Origin: a virus
Strand: one strand, 5' to 3'
Length of the DNA stretch: 26,417 bases
IMG/VR virus record: IMGVR_UViG_3300034957_000026
Coordinates: 1 to 26,417 of that record
This document shows, in pieces, positions 1 to 5,335 of the stretch. Made by a program: the position numbers and the translations under genes. The first letter of the stretch is position 1, and every line of letters begins with the position of its first letter. Below the pieces are notes generated by a model. That model was not told the DNA's origin. It saw nothing but the letters and a program-made list of their open reading frames with translations, and searched no databases.

Positions 1-113
1 CCGGCAAGCCGCAGGGTGTGATGTACCGGGTGGGCGACCCGAGCCGGATGCTGCGGTTCTACGATCCGCAGATCAGCCTGGAGGAGGGGCTGGCGCGCGC
101 GCTCGGTTCCTAG
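1..113 (+). CDS. C-terminal end of an unidentified protein (5' end outside window)
   Basis: Codons read in phase from base 3 to a TAG stop at 111-113 and give 36 residues ending in LARALGS. The segment has the GC-rich third positions of a real phage gene and contains an MYRVGDPSRMLRFYDP stretch. It is too short to assign to a family. Its stop codon lies inside the palindrome CTAG (110-113), which also supplies the stop of the convergent gene on the other strand, so the two genes overlap by 4 bp. Confidence 0.6.
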   Translation, partial: GKPQGVMYRVGDPSRMLRFYDPQISLEEGLARALGS

Positions 114-301
114 CTCCGGCCCCGGGCCTTACGGGTCTTGGCAGCCTTGCGCGCCATGGCGCTGCGGCCCGGGAACGCCCGCCCGGCGTTGCTGATGCGG
201 GCCGCCTTGCTCTTGCTCATCCCCTGCTTGCGCAGGGCGCGGTAGGCCTTCTGCCGCGACCGGTAGACGAAGCCGTACTTGCCACCTCGGGCACTCACCA
301 T
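110..301 (-). CDS. Small Lys/Arg-rich protein (DUF7218-like motif)
   Basis: The product is 63 residues, very basic, and ends in a run of Arg, Lys and Ala. The ATG at 301 was chosen because GAGGTGAGG sits just upstream at good spacing; the frame stays open further upstream without a better start. The central motif, in which a GMSKSKAARISNAG segment follows aromatic and basic residues, resembles a small phage and actinobacterial family of unknown function (DUF7218-like). The charge suggests nucleic-acid binding, but that is inference. It is the only - strand gene in the left block and converges on the gene ending at 113. Confidence 0.6.
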   Translation of the reverse strand: MVSARGGKYGFVYRSRQKAYRALRKQGMSKSKAARISNAGRAFPGRSAMARKAAKTRKARGRS

Positions 302-380
302 GATCCTCACCTCGCCCCCAGGGTAGCGCCCGGTGTCAAAGACCCAGGTCAGCGGGTATGTACGCGAGCCGGGTGCAGCT

Positions 381-398
381 GTACATTTAGTTAAAGCA
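381..398 (+). promoter_or_regulatory. AT-rich motif upstream of the WYL gene, promoter or operator candidate
   Basis: The sequence GTACATTTAGTTAAAGCA stands out in GC-rich DNA and recurs with one inserted base and one substitution at 5553-5571, again just upstream of a large gene. TACATT (382-387) could act as a -10 box. A partial -35 (TGTACG, 359-364) lies 17 nt upstream. Further upstream, 338-351 carries AAAGACCCAGGTCA, which recurs at 2036-2049 in front of another promoter. The motif could instead be a regulator binding site. Confidence 0.4.
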
Positions 399-426
399 GC
401 ACCGACCACCGACCAAGGAGTAGATC

Positions 427-1044
427 ATGAACAAGGCCACCGGCTCCCGGACCATCGAGACCACCAACTTCACGGGCAGCCAGGCCGCCACCGCCCGCTG
501 GACCCCGGCGCAGACCGCCGAGGCGGAGCAGGTCATCGCGGATTACAGCGAGATCCACCTGACCAGCGGGCTGGACGTTCACAGCTACCGCGAGGACGTG
601 CAGGTGTGGGAGTACGAGCTGCCGGGCCTGCGGGTCGTGGCGCTGGTCCGCAACGGGTCCGTCGAGACGGTGTTCACGGTCGCCGACCGTACGGCCGCCC
701 GCCTGCACACCGCCGTCCGCAAGGCCCGGCCGGTCACGGTCACCTACGTCAAGGCCGACGGCACCGAGACCGTGCGGACCATCGAGCCCCGGTCCCTGAC
801 CCTGACCAAGGCGGGCGACGTGATCGTGCGCGCAGCCGACCGCGCGTCCGGAGAGCAGCGCTCGTTCCGCCTGGACCGGATCCGGTCCTACACCCTGCAC
901 CGCACGGCGTTCCTGGTCCGGGTCGAGGCCCCGGCGCCGACCAAGGCCGAGCTCGTCGAGGCGTTCCGGGCGTTCCGGCCCGAGCCCGTCCCGGCCGATG
1001 GACAGCTCCTGTGGGACCCGTCCGGGCACTACGTACAGGCCTGA
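427..1044 (+). CDS. WYL-like domain protein
   Basis: The product has 205 residues. The ATG follows ACCAAGGAG at good spacing. Residues about 95-160 match the WYL pattern: an ARPVTVTYVKADG strand pair, TVRTIEPRSL, a GDVIVRAADR strand where a classical member has the WYL residues, then RSFRLDRIRSYTL. WYL domains are ligand- or nucleic-acid-sensing beta barrels in transcription regulators and in some defence and CRISPR-associated proteins. Here no helix-turn-helix is visible. The N-terminal 90 residues form a separate, unrecognised region containing an ELPGLRVVALVRNG strand pair. The gene heads the first + strand group, is preceded by the AT-rich motif at 381 and followed by a strong hairpin at 1052. 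A regulatory role is inference. Confidence 0.7.
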   Translation: MNKATGSRTIETTNFTGSQAATARWTPAQTAEAEQVIADYSEIHLTSGLDVHSYREDVQVWEYELPGLRVVALVRNGSVETVFTVADRTAARLHTAVRKARPVTVTYVKADGTETVRTIEPRSLTLTKAGDVIVRAADRASGEQRSFRLDRIRSYTLHRTAFLVRVEAPAPTKAELVEAFRAFRPEPVPADGQLLWDPSGHYVQA

Positions 1045-1051
1045 CCGAACC

Positions 1052-1075
1052 GGCCCGGGGCTGCTGCCCCGGGCC
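1052..1075 (+). terminator. Perfect 10-bp intergenic hairpin
   Basis: GGCCCGGGGC (1052-1061) and GCCCCGGGCC (1066-1075) pair perfectly around a TGCT loop, eight bases after the stop of the WYL gene. There is no T-tract, so it may be a weak actinobacterial-type terminator or an mRNA-stabilising or processing hairpin within the transcript. Confidence 0.6.
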
Positions 1076-1098
1076 CTACCCGTCCAAGGAGAACGAAC

Positions 1099-1374
1099 AT
1101 GGCCAGCATCAACCAGATGATCGACGCGGCGGAGGCCGCCGGGTTCGAGCGCGCCGAGTGCGCGCACGACGACCCGCAGCATGTCGTCCTCGACTACCCC
1201 GAGGCGCTGACGGACAACGGCCGGAGCGGCCCGTTCTGGCGCATCCACTGCGACACGTCCCGGCGCCCGCACGTGACCCGGATCTCCGGCACGGACACGC
1301 CGGACCAGCGCGTGAGCCTGAAGAACGCGATCGACTTCGCCGAGCGGGTCGCGGCCCAGAACCCGAAGGACTGA
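1099..1374 (+). CDS. Hypothetical protein, 91 aa
   Basis: The ATG follows CCAAGGAGAACGAAC, a strong ribosome-binding site of the type used throughout this block. The product is soluble, acidic to neutral and predicted mixed alpha/beta. It contains a two-Cys central part (RAECAHDD and RIHCDTSRR), and its C-terminal helix contains NAIDFAERVA. I do not recognise the family. It lies between the hairpin at 1052 and the next gene, which starts 2 nt after its stop, so it is probably cotranscribed and translationally coupled with that gene. Confidence 0.75.
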   Translation: MASINQMIDAAEAAGFERAECAHDDPQHVVLDYPEALTDNGRSGPFWRIHCDTSRRPHVTRISGTDTPDQRVSLKNAIDFAERVAAQNPKD

Positions 1375-1376
1375 CC

Positions 1377-1991
1377 ATGCGCAAGCAGCAGGGCCTGTAC
1401 CAGGGCCCGGACGACGCCGAACCCCAGTGGAGGACGACCATGGGACACACGACCTACTACGTGAGCAGCGAGGGCGCGGGCATCCTGAACCCGGGCGAGC
1501 GGCCGTTCCGCTCCCTGGACCGGGCGCTCGCGCTCGCCGCCAAGGCGGCCGAGGAGTGCAGCTGGAGGTGCCTGACGCCCCCGGCGCCGGACAACGAGCT
1601 GCATGTGGGCCGGGGCAACTTCCGGTGCGGCGTGACCGCCGCCCACGGCATCCACGTCCGGGAGAGCGTGGACGGCTACTGGGGTGCGGAGCACGACGTG
1701 CCCGAGGAGAAGTTCCGCCGGGCCAAGGGCGCCGGACCGCACGTCGACTGGACCCTGGAGGTCGTCATCGACCGGGGCACGGGCGCGCTGGCTGACGGGC
1801 ACGACGTGCTCTTCTTCGCCGGGCCGGAGCAGACCGACACGGGCTGGGGCAAGGTCGTGGAGGACATCGCCGACGGCGACGAGATCGTGGAGGCGATCGT
1901 CCGGCCGGTTCCCCAGGGCCGCTACGCCGACGAGTCCGGCAACAACGGCAACAGCTACCCGATGACCTGGAAGGCAGGCTACGGGTTCTGA
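1377..1991 (+). CDS. Hypothetical protein, 204 aa
   Basis: The product has 204 residues if the ATG at 1377 is used. That start is preceded by GAAGGA and opens a stretch whose codons all look genuine. An internal ATG at 1440, with the stronger GGAGGACGACC upstream, would give 183 residues, and both may be used. The protein has three Cys in its first half (ECSWRC, NFRCG), an acidic middle (HDVPEEKF), and a Gly/Asn-rich C-terminus ending WKAGYGF. I do not recognise a family. It is the last gene of the first group and is followed 12 nt later by an intrinsic terminator. Confidence 0.75.
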   Translation: MRKQQGLYQGPDDAEPQWRTTMGHTTYYVSSEGAGILNPGERPFRSLDRALALAAKAAEECSWRCLTPPAPDNELHVGRGNFRCGVTAAHGIHVRESVDGYWGAEHDVPEEKFRRAKGAGPHVDWTLEVVIDRGTGALADGHDVLFFAGPEQTDTGWGKVVEDIADGDEIVEAIVRPVPQGRYADESGNNGNSYPMTWKAGYGF

Positions 1992-2002
1992 GCCTGAGCG
2001 AG

Positions 2003-2033
2003 GCCCCGGTGATCGTTCCGGGGCTTTTCTCTT
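2003..2033 (+). terminator. Intrinsic terminator
   Basis: GCCCCGG (2003-2009) pairs with CCGGGGC (2018-2024) around an 8-nt loop and is followed directly by TTTTCTCTT. This is the clearest rho-independent terminator in the window, and it closes the group of genes 427-1991. Confidence 0.88.
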
Positions 2034-2464
2034 GGAAAGACCCAGGTCACCGAGGCTTTACAGGGCCCCGGTCTAGCGGTTTAATTAAACCAGTAAGGCA
2101 GTACAGGGCGAGGGCAAGATCCACTCCCGGGAAACGCCAGGCGGGACAGGCGCACCGGTTGAGACAGAGGTCAGACCCGAACCACAGCAGGTGGGCCAGG
2201 CGAGAGGTCCGTAGCAGCAAATGCAGACTCGGAGACAGGGCACCGGCCCTCCCCAAGAAAACGGCAGGCCAGACCCGACGAGATCGCAAAAGGGCGGACG
2301 GCCGCAGGCACGGTGAGGGAGACACGGAACCCACCGGCCAGCGGAGAGAACCCCGGAGCGTACCGAGAGCGGACGGCCGAGCGACACGGCGGAGAGACCG
2401 CCGTACGTACACAGACCAAGCACAACCCCCTTAGACAACCGGCCGGGTCGCCCCAGCCGGACAG
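2034..2464 (+). other. Non-coding block, T-poor on the + strand
   Basis: There is no convincing gene in this stretch. Open frames exist only because the sequence is GC-rich, they carry no ribosome-binding site, and their products are composed largely of Arg, Pro and Gly. The block begins with AAAGACCCAGGTCA (shared with 338-351) and a good promoter (2057-2085). It then runs as purine-rich, T-poor sequence with repeated GGCGGACGGCCG- and GAGAG-type words, and contains a 7-bp hairpin (2386-2392 with 2398-2404, loop AGAGA). It ends at the tRNA-like element at 2465. It may be an untranslated leader or a phage small RNA. Confidence 0.55.
2057..2085 (+). promoter_or_regulatory. Sigma-70-type promoter
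   Basis: TTTACA (2057-2062) and TTTAAT (2080-2085) are separated by exactly 17 nt, and each matches the bacterial consensus at five of six positions. The -10 box is embedded in the palindrome GTTTAATTAAAC. The site lies just after the terminator at 2003-2033 and would transcribe the non-coding block, the tRNA-like element and the genes from 2569 onward. Confidence 0.65.
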
Positions 2465-2540
2465 GGCAGCGAGGCGATAGACACCGGCTGGTAGCCGGGA
2501 CCGAGAGGCGCCTAGCCGGGTTCGACTCCCGCCGCTGCTA
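2465..2540 (+). tRNA. tRNA-like element with non-standard interior
   Basis: GGCAGCG (2465-2471) pairs with CGCTGCT (2533-2539) as a 7-bp acceptor stem with one G-T pair, followed by a discriminator-like A. A T arm is present: CCGGG-TTCGACT-CCCGC (2516-2532), four of five pairs, with a consensus T loop. The 44 nt between them do not form separate D and anticodon arms. The best fold is GGCG (2473-2476) with CGCC (2509-2512), enclosing the hairpin CCGGC-TGGTA-GCCGG (2484-2498). If 2488-2494 were an anticodon loop it would read GGT, but then the D arm is missing. No CCA is encoded. It may be a degenerate tRNA or a tRNA mimic. Confidence 0.35.
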
Positions 2541-2568
2541 CGCAGGCACAGAGACCAAGGAGAAGATC

Positions 2569-2724
2569 ATGCGCTTTGAGATTCTGGTAGACGGACAGGT
2601 TCTCCGCCGGGTGCGCACCCCCGAGCGGATCACAGACGAGGAGTTCGCCCGCCGGGTGATCGTCGCCAACCTCCGCAAGACGGGCCTGCGGGGCACCGTC
2701 ACCATCAACCGGCTGCACGCCTGA
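2569..2724 (+). CDS. Hypothetical protein, 51 aa
   Basis: The ATG follows the repeated leader GAGACCAAGGAGAA at 2551-2564. The 51 residues begin MRFEILVDGQVLRRV and end TVTINRLHA, suggesting a beta-strand, a helix and a final strand. Third positions are GC-rich, as in neighbouring genes. No family is recognised. It is the first gene downstream of the promoter at 2057 and the tRNA-like element. Its stop codon begins an imperfect TGAGC...GCTCA hairpin region (2722-2781). Confidence 0.75.
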   Translation: MRFEILVDGQVLRRVRTPERITDEEFARRVIVANLRKTGLRGTVTINRLHA

Positions 2725-2803
2725 GCCCCGCTCGGGACCGCGGTAGGCTCCGGCCACCCGTGGTCCCCGTGAGGCCGCTCAGGCCGAGACCAAGGAGAAG
2801 ACC

Positions 2804-3061
2804 ATGACCATACGGACCCTCACCGCCCGGCCCAGCCACGTGGGCGCGGAGATCATGAACCACGGCCGGTACGAGATGCACATCGCCTCCTTCGAGGCGC
2901 TGATGGCCGAGTACGGCAGCTGGTCCCTGGCCAAGTTCAAGGCCGAGCTCCAGAAGCTGTCCGATGAGCAGCACGGCGGCACCCTCGACTACAGCGACCT
3001 CAAGTCCGTCCTCGCCTGCCTGTTCGTCATGGGCGAGCTGTCCGGCATGGCCACCAACTGA
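2804..3061 (+). CDS. Hypothetical protein, 85 aa
   Basis: The start follows the repeated GAGACCAAGGAGAA leader (2786-2799). The product is a mostly helical soluble protein: an N-terminal basic segment (MTIRTLTARPSHVG), then helices containing SFEALMAEYGSWSLAKFKAEL and a C-terminal LACLFVMGELSGMA helix that is hydrophobic but too short and mixed for a clear membrane span. The function is unknown. The next gene starts 13 nt downstream with GGGAGAGATC as its ribosome-binding site. Confidence 0.8.
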   Translation: MTIRTLTARPSHVGAEIMNHGRYEMHIASFEALMAEYGSWSLAKFKAELQKLSDEQHGGTLDYSDLKSVLACLFVMGELSGMATN

Positions 3062-3074
3062 CCCGGGAGAGATC

Positions 3075-3299
3075 ATGAGCAACCCGATCCTGGACGAGGC
3101 CCGGCGCATCGCCGGTCAGCCCCGGGGAGACAAGCTGGACGGCAAGCAGGGCCAGGAGGCCCACGCCGTGATCATCCGGCTGCTGGAGGAGGCCGGGCTC
3201 GACTACGCGGACGGCCTGAAGCTGCTGGGGGCGTTCGAGTGGGACCGCTGGAAAGCCGGGTACCGCTCGGCCCGTGAAGACCTGAACAAGGAGATCTGA
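3075..3299 (+). CDS. Hypothetical protein, 74 aa
   Basis: The ATG at 3075 is preceded by GGGAGAGATC. The product is helical and contains HAVIIRLLEEAGLDYADGLKLL, ending in YRSAREDLNKEI. It has no Cys and no membrane segment, and no family is recognised. The next gene starts 2 nt after its stop; the AAGGAG within the last codons (DLNKEI) serves as that gene's ribosome-binding site, so the pair is almost certainly translationally coupled. Confidence 0.8.
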   Translation: MSNPILDEARRIAGQPRGDKLDGKQGQEAHAVIIRLLEEAGLDYADGLKLLGAFEWDRWKAGYRSAREDLNKEI

Positions 3300-3301
3300 T
3301 C

Positions 3302-3649
3302 ATGAGCTTTGACCCGAAGGTGATCGAGGCGCTGGCGCTGTTGCGCGACTACGCCAAGCACAGCATGGTGGCCGGACCTGTGTGCGAGGCCATCGAGACC
3401 CTGGACAACGCGGGCGTGTTCGCGGCCCTCGACGAACAGGCCGACTACGCGTCGGCCGAAGAGATCCTGGCGGAGTCGGCCTTGATGAGCATGGAGCAGA
3501 AGTCCGGCAGGTGGGCCGTGGCCGACCCGGACCCGGACGAGTGGTCCGCCCGTGCGCGGGCAATCGAAGACCTCCGGCCCAAGGGCCGCCGGTCGCATGC
3601 CGAATCGTGCGTGTTCGGGGACGAGTGCCCCTACCCGCACGCGCACTGA
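3302..3649 (+). CDS. Hypothetical protein, 115 aa, C-terminal Cys/His cluster
   Basis: The product has 115 residues. The N-terminal half is helical (KVIEALALLRDYAKHS, EAIETLDNAGVF, YASAEEILAESA). The C-terminal end, SCVFGDECPYPHAH, groups two Cys and two His within 13 residues and could bind a metal ion; this is inference from spacing only. The ribosome-binding site is the AAGGAG inside the end of the preceding gene. The gene is followed by a hairpin and the tRNA-like element at 3683. Confidence 0.75.
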   Translation: MSFDPKVIEALALLRDYAKHSMVAGPVCEAIETLDNAGVFAALDEQADYASAEEILAESALMSMEQKSGRWAVADPDPDEWSARARAIEDLRPKGRRSHAESCVFGDECPYPHAH

Positions 3650-3660
3650 GCACCACGGCC

Positions 3661-3683
3661 CGGCCGGAGCCGCAATCCGGCCG
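3661..3683 (+). terminator. 8-bp hairpin, overlaps the start of the tRNA-like element
   Basis: CGGCCGGA (3661-3668) pairs with TCCGGCCG (3676-3683) around GCCGCAA. There is no T-tract. Its last base is the first base of the acceptor stem of the tRNA-like element, so it may help define RNA processing there rather than terminate transcription. Confidence 0.45.
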
Positions 3684-3775
3684 CCCCCGCATGAGCGCTG
3701 ACCGGCTGTCCGGAACAGCACCGAACCGGCCTCACGGCCGAGGGACTTCAGCCCGTTCGAGCCGGGCCGGGGGCA
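3683..3775 (+). tRNA. tRNA-like element, type II length (93 nt), anticodon unclear
   Basis: GCCCCCG (3683-3689) pairs perfectly with CGGGGGC (3768-3774), followed by A at 3775. The T arm is perfect: GCCCG (3751-3755), loop TTCGAGC, CGGGC (3763-3767). The interior is long, as in Leu, Ser and Tyr tRNAs, with a variable-arm-like hairpin CGGCC-TCAC-GGCCG (3727-3740). The anticodon arm is ambiguous: TCCGG-AACAGCA-CCGAA would give CAG but has one mismatch and A at position 33, while GCTG-TCCGGAA-CAGC would give CGG with C at position 33. The D arm is short (AGC/GCT). It could be a divergent or degenerate tRNA. Confidence 0.4.
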
Positions 3776-3793
3776 CGCAGAGAGGAGATCATC

Positions 3794-3904
3794 ATGAGGC
3801 GCGTCTTCCCGAAGAAGATCGGGTTCTACCAGACCGTCTTCAGCCAGCCCTTGTTCTGGGGGCTGGTCGTCGTCGTGGCGGTCGCCCTGACCGTCTTCCG
3901 CTGA
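3794..3904 (+). CDS. Small single-span membrane protein, 36 aa
   Basis: The ATG at 3794 follows GAGAGGAGATCATC, a strong ribosome-binding site. The product begins MRRVFPKKIGFYQ, a positively charged N-terminus, and then has one continuous hydrophobic segment (residues about 20-34, LFWGLVVVVAVALTV) ending FR. It is probably an inner-membrane miniprotein with the N-terminus in the cytoplasm. The function is unknown; a membrane-directed host-takeover or exclusion role is possible but not shown. The gene is followed after 16 nt by the next gene. Confidence 0.7.
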   Translation: MRRVFPKKIGFYQTVFSQPLFWGLVVVVAVALTVFR

Positions 3905-3920
3905 ACAAGGAGAACTGATC

Positions 3921-4184
3921 ATGGCCGTGAAGGTCGTAGGCCGCCGGAACACCGACCGGTTCCTGAAGTGCCGGAGCTGCCGGTCCATGGCGGCGTACGT
4001 CCTGATCGTTCCGGACGTGGAGGTCACCGCCATCTACCCGCCGCTCGCCGCTGGGCTCAAGGACGAGACCGTGACCCGGCCGTGGTCCGTGTCCACGTGC
4101 GAGCGGCACGCACAGCTGAACCTCAAGCGAGCCCAGAAGGCGGAGCCGGTCACGATCGACCGCCGCCCGGACAAGGAGAACTGA
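3921..4184 (+). CDS. Hypothetical protein, 87 aa, CxxC...CxxH zinc-site candidate
   Basis: The start at 3921 follows ACAAGGAGAACTGATC. The product has a CRSC pair at residues about 17-20 and an STCERH motif at about 58-63, which together resemble a four-ligand zinc site seen in small phage and actinobacterial proteins. The region between is beta-rich (AAYVLIVPDVEVTAIYP). No named family is assigned. The last codons (PDKEN) contain the AAGGAG used by the next gene, which starts 2 nt after the stop. Confidence 0.75.
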   Translation: MAVKVVGRRNTDRFLKCRSCRSMAAYVLIVPDVEVTAIYPPLAAGLKDETVTRPWSVSTCERHAQLNLKRAQKAEPVTIDRRPDKEN

Positions 4185-4186
4185 CC

Positions 4187-4447
4187 ATGCCCGTGACCAA
4201 GGAGCAGGCGCTGGAAGCCGACGAGTTCCACCGTGGCGAGTGCCATGTGGAGCGCGGCCCCCGGGGCGGCGAGAAGGAGCACATCGAGCGCTGGCGCCGG
4301 ATGGGCCAGACCAGGCTCTGGAAGACCCGGCCTGACGACTTCCGGGTCCCGATCAAGTTCGGGATGCGCGCCCGGGACTCCTGGTACCTGACCCCGGACA
4401 ACGCGCACGACTTCCACACGGCGGACGAGTGCCCGCTGAACGACTGA
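4187..4447 (+). CDS. Hypothetical protein, 86 aa
   Basis: The product is a hydrophilic 86-residue protein rich in His, Arg and acidic residues, with DEFHRGECHVERG near the start and HDFHTADECPLND at the end. The two Cys and several His could bind metal, but the spacing matches no motif I know. The start at 4187 uses the AAGGAG inside the preceding gene, so translation is probably coupled. Its stop codon is the first triplet of the 63-bp repeat at 4445. Confidence 0.75.
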   Translation: MPVTKEQALEADEFHRGECHVERGPRGGEKEHIERWRRMGQTRLWKTRPDDFRVPIKFGMRARDSWYLTPDNAHDFHTADECPLND

Positions 4448-4507
4448 GCCTCAGTCGGGTGCCGGTCCCGTACCGGCGCCCCCTCGGGCGGCTCAGCCCG
4501 GAACAGA
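4445..4507 (+). repeat. 63-bp intergenic repeat, copy 1 (structured RNA)
   Basis: This copy differs from 4900-4962 at only three of 63 positions. It starts at the stop codon of the preceding gene. GGGTGCCGGT (4457-4466) pairs with ACCGGCGCCC (4472-4481) around CCCGT, and TGAGCC (4445-4450) pairs with GGCTCA (4490-4495) as an outer stem. One T-G pair here is T-A in copy 2, which supports conservation of the RNA structure. It is probably a terminator-like or processing element duplicated together with a gene end. Confidence 0.85.
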
Positions 4508-4525
4508 GACCAAGGAGAACCGATC

Positions 4526-4813
4526 ATGAGCATCACCTTCGAGACCCTGTCCGGCGACCAGATCCGCAGCATGGACGACCTGGCGAACAGCCGGAAGCTG
4601 GAAGTGCTCCAGGTGCCGGTCCTGGAGGAGTCGGCCGTCCGCTACGTGATGCCGTACTTCGCAGCGATGCGCACGTACGAGCGGCACGTGGACGCGTGCC
4701 CGACCTGCCAGACCTCGCCCGTGTGGGACATCGGCTGCGAGGAGGGTGCAGCCCTCGCGCACATCGCCGCCGACGCCATGGCGGCGCAGGACGACCTGTC
4801 GGTGCAGAACTGA
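4526..4813 (+). CDS. Hypothetical protein, 95 aa, HxxxCxxC motif
   Basis: The start follows the repeated GAGACCAAGGAGAA leader (4506-4519). The product is helical, with ERHVDACPTC at residues about 51-60 and a further Cys in DIGCEEGAA. The H-x3-C-x2-C spacing is the zinc-binding signature of anti-sigma (ZAS/zf-HC2-like) domains, in which such a motif sits between helices; membership is suggested only by this pattern. If real, the protein could bind an RNA polymerase sigma factor. The gene lies between the two 63-bp repeats and overlaps the next gene by one base (TGATG). Confidence 0.7.
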   Translation: MSITFETLSGDQIRSMDDLANSRKLEVLQVPVLEESAVRYVMPYFAAMRTYERHVDACPTCQTSPVWDIGCEEGAALAHIAADAMAAQDDLSVQN

Positions 4814-4902
4814 TGCGCCGGATCCAGGTCCAGAAGCAGCCCCGGCCTGCCCGGCCGGAGCCCGACCTGCGGACGCCCTCGGGCCGCCCGCTCCCGTACT
4901 GA
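4813..4902 (+). CDS. Proline/arginine-rich miniprotein, 29 aa
   Basis: The ATG at 4813 overlaps the preceding TGA, and the frame ends with TGA at 4900-4902, the first triplet of repeat copy 2. The product, MRRIQVQKQPRPARPEPDL and ten more residues, is basic and proline-rich and probably unstructured. Coupled translation and GC-rich third positions support it, but its small size leaves some doubt. The function is unknown. Confidence 0.5.
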   Translation: MRRIQVQKQPRPARPEPDLRTPSGRPLPY

Positions 4903-4962
4903 GCCTCAGTCGGGTGCCGGTCCTGCACCGGCACCCCCTCGGGCGGCTCAGCCCGGAACAGA
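4900..4962 (+). repeat. 63-bp intergenic repeat, copy 2 (structured RNA)
   Basis: This is the second copy of the element at 4445-4507, again beginning at a stop codon. GGGTGCCGGT (4912-4921) pairs perfectly with ACCGGCACCC (4927-4936) around CCTGC, and TGAGCC (4900-4905) pairs with GGCTCA (4945-4950). Two of the three differences from copy 1 fall in the loop; the third turns a T-G pair into T-A. Confidence 0.85.
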
Positions 4963-4975
4963 TCAAGGAGGACGC

Positions 4976-5335
4976 ATGAGCACGAGCACACGGATCAAGC
5001 GCGGCGGGTTCGCGGGCGACCTGCGGACCGGTCAGGTCGTCAAGGTGATCGAGATGGGCGGTCAGGAGGCCATGGTCCGCCCGGCGTACAAGAGCGACGG
5101 CTACTGGGTGGACAAGAACCAGCTGGCCCCGGTCGAGGACCCGCACGCCTGGACCGGGAAGACCTTCTTCCTGTTCCTGGTCGCGCTGGCCATGGCGGTG
5201 GGCTCGTCCTACGGGCAGTGGACCGACCTGCACCGGCACGGGATCAGCGGCTGGGACGCGACCGTCTACACCCTGCCGGGCGGGCTGCTGGTGTTCGCGC
5301 TCCTGACGCTCTGGTTCAAGGTGTCCCGGCCGTGA
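4976..5335 (+). CDS. Two-span membrane protein, 119 aa
   Basis: The start follows AAGGAGGACGC. Residues 1-55 form a soluble basic region containing a short beta-type segment (LRTGQVVKVIEMGGQEAMVRP), somewhat like a small KOW or SH3-type barrel. Two hydrophobic spans follow, at about 63-78 (FFLFLVALAMAVGSS) and about 98-115 (LPGGLLVFALLTLWF). The N- and C-termini are probably cytoplasmic. The function is unknown. The next gene's GTG start overlaps its stop by 4 bp (GTGA). Confidence 0.75.
   Translation: MSTSTRIKRGGFAGDLRTGQVVKVIEMGGQEAMVRPAYKSDGYWVDKNQLAPVEDPHAWTGKTFFLFLVALAMAVGSSYGQWTDLHRHGISGWDATVYTLPGGLLVFALLTLWFKVSRP

Noticed and set aside
333-1376. Continuous open frame leading into the 1377 gene
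   Set aside because: It runs out of phase through the clearly coding WYL and 1099 genes, and its product is Arg/Gly/Pro-rich. Only the part from 1377 is real.
2009-2434. Open frame of 141 codons on the + strand
   Set aside because: It starts with GTG inside the intrinsic terminator, has no ribosome-binding site, and its product is mostly Arg, Pro, Gly and Gln with no fold-like pattern.
4445-4962. 63-bp repeats considered as tRNA-like
   Set aside because: There is no T arm or T loop, and the fold is a hairpin inside an outer stem only.
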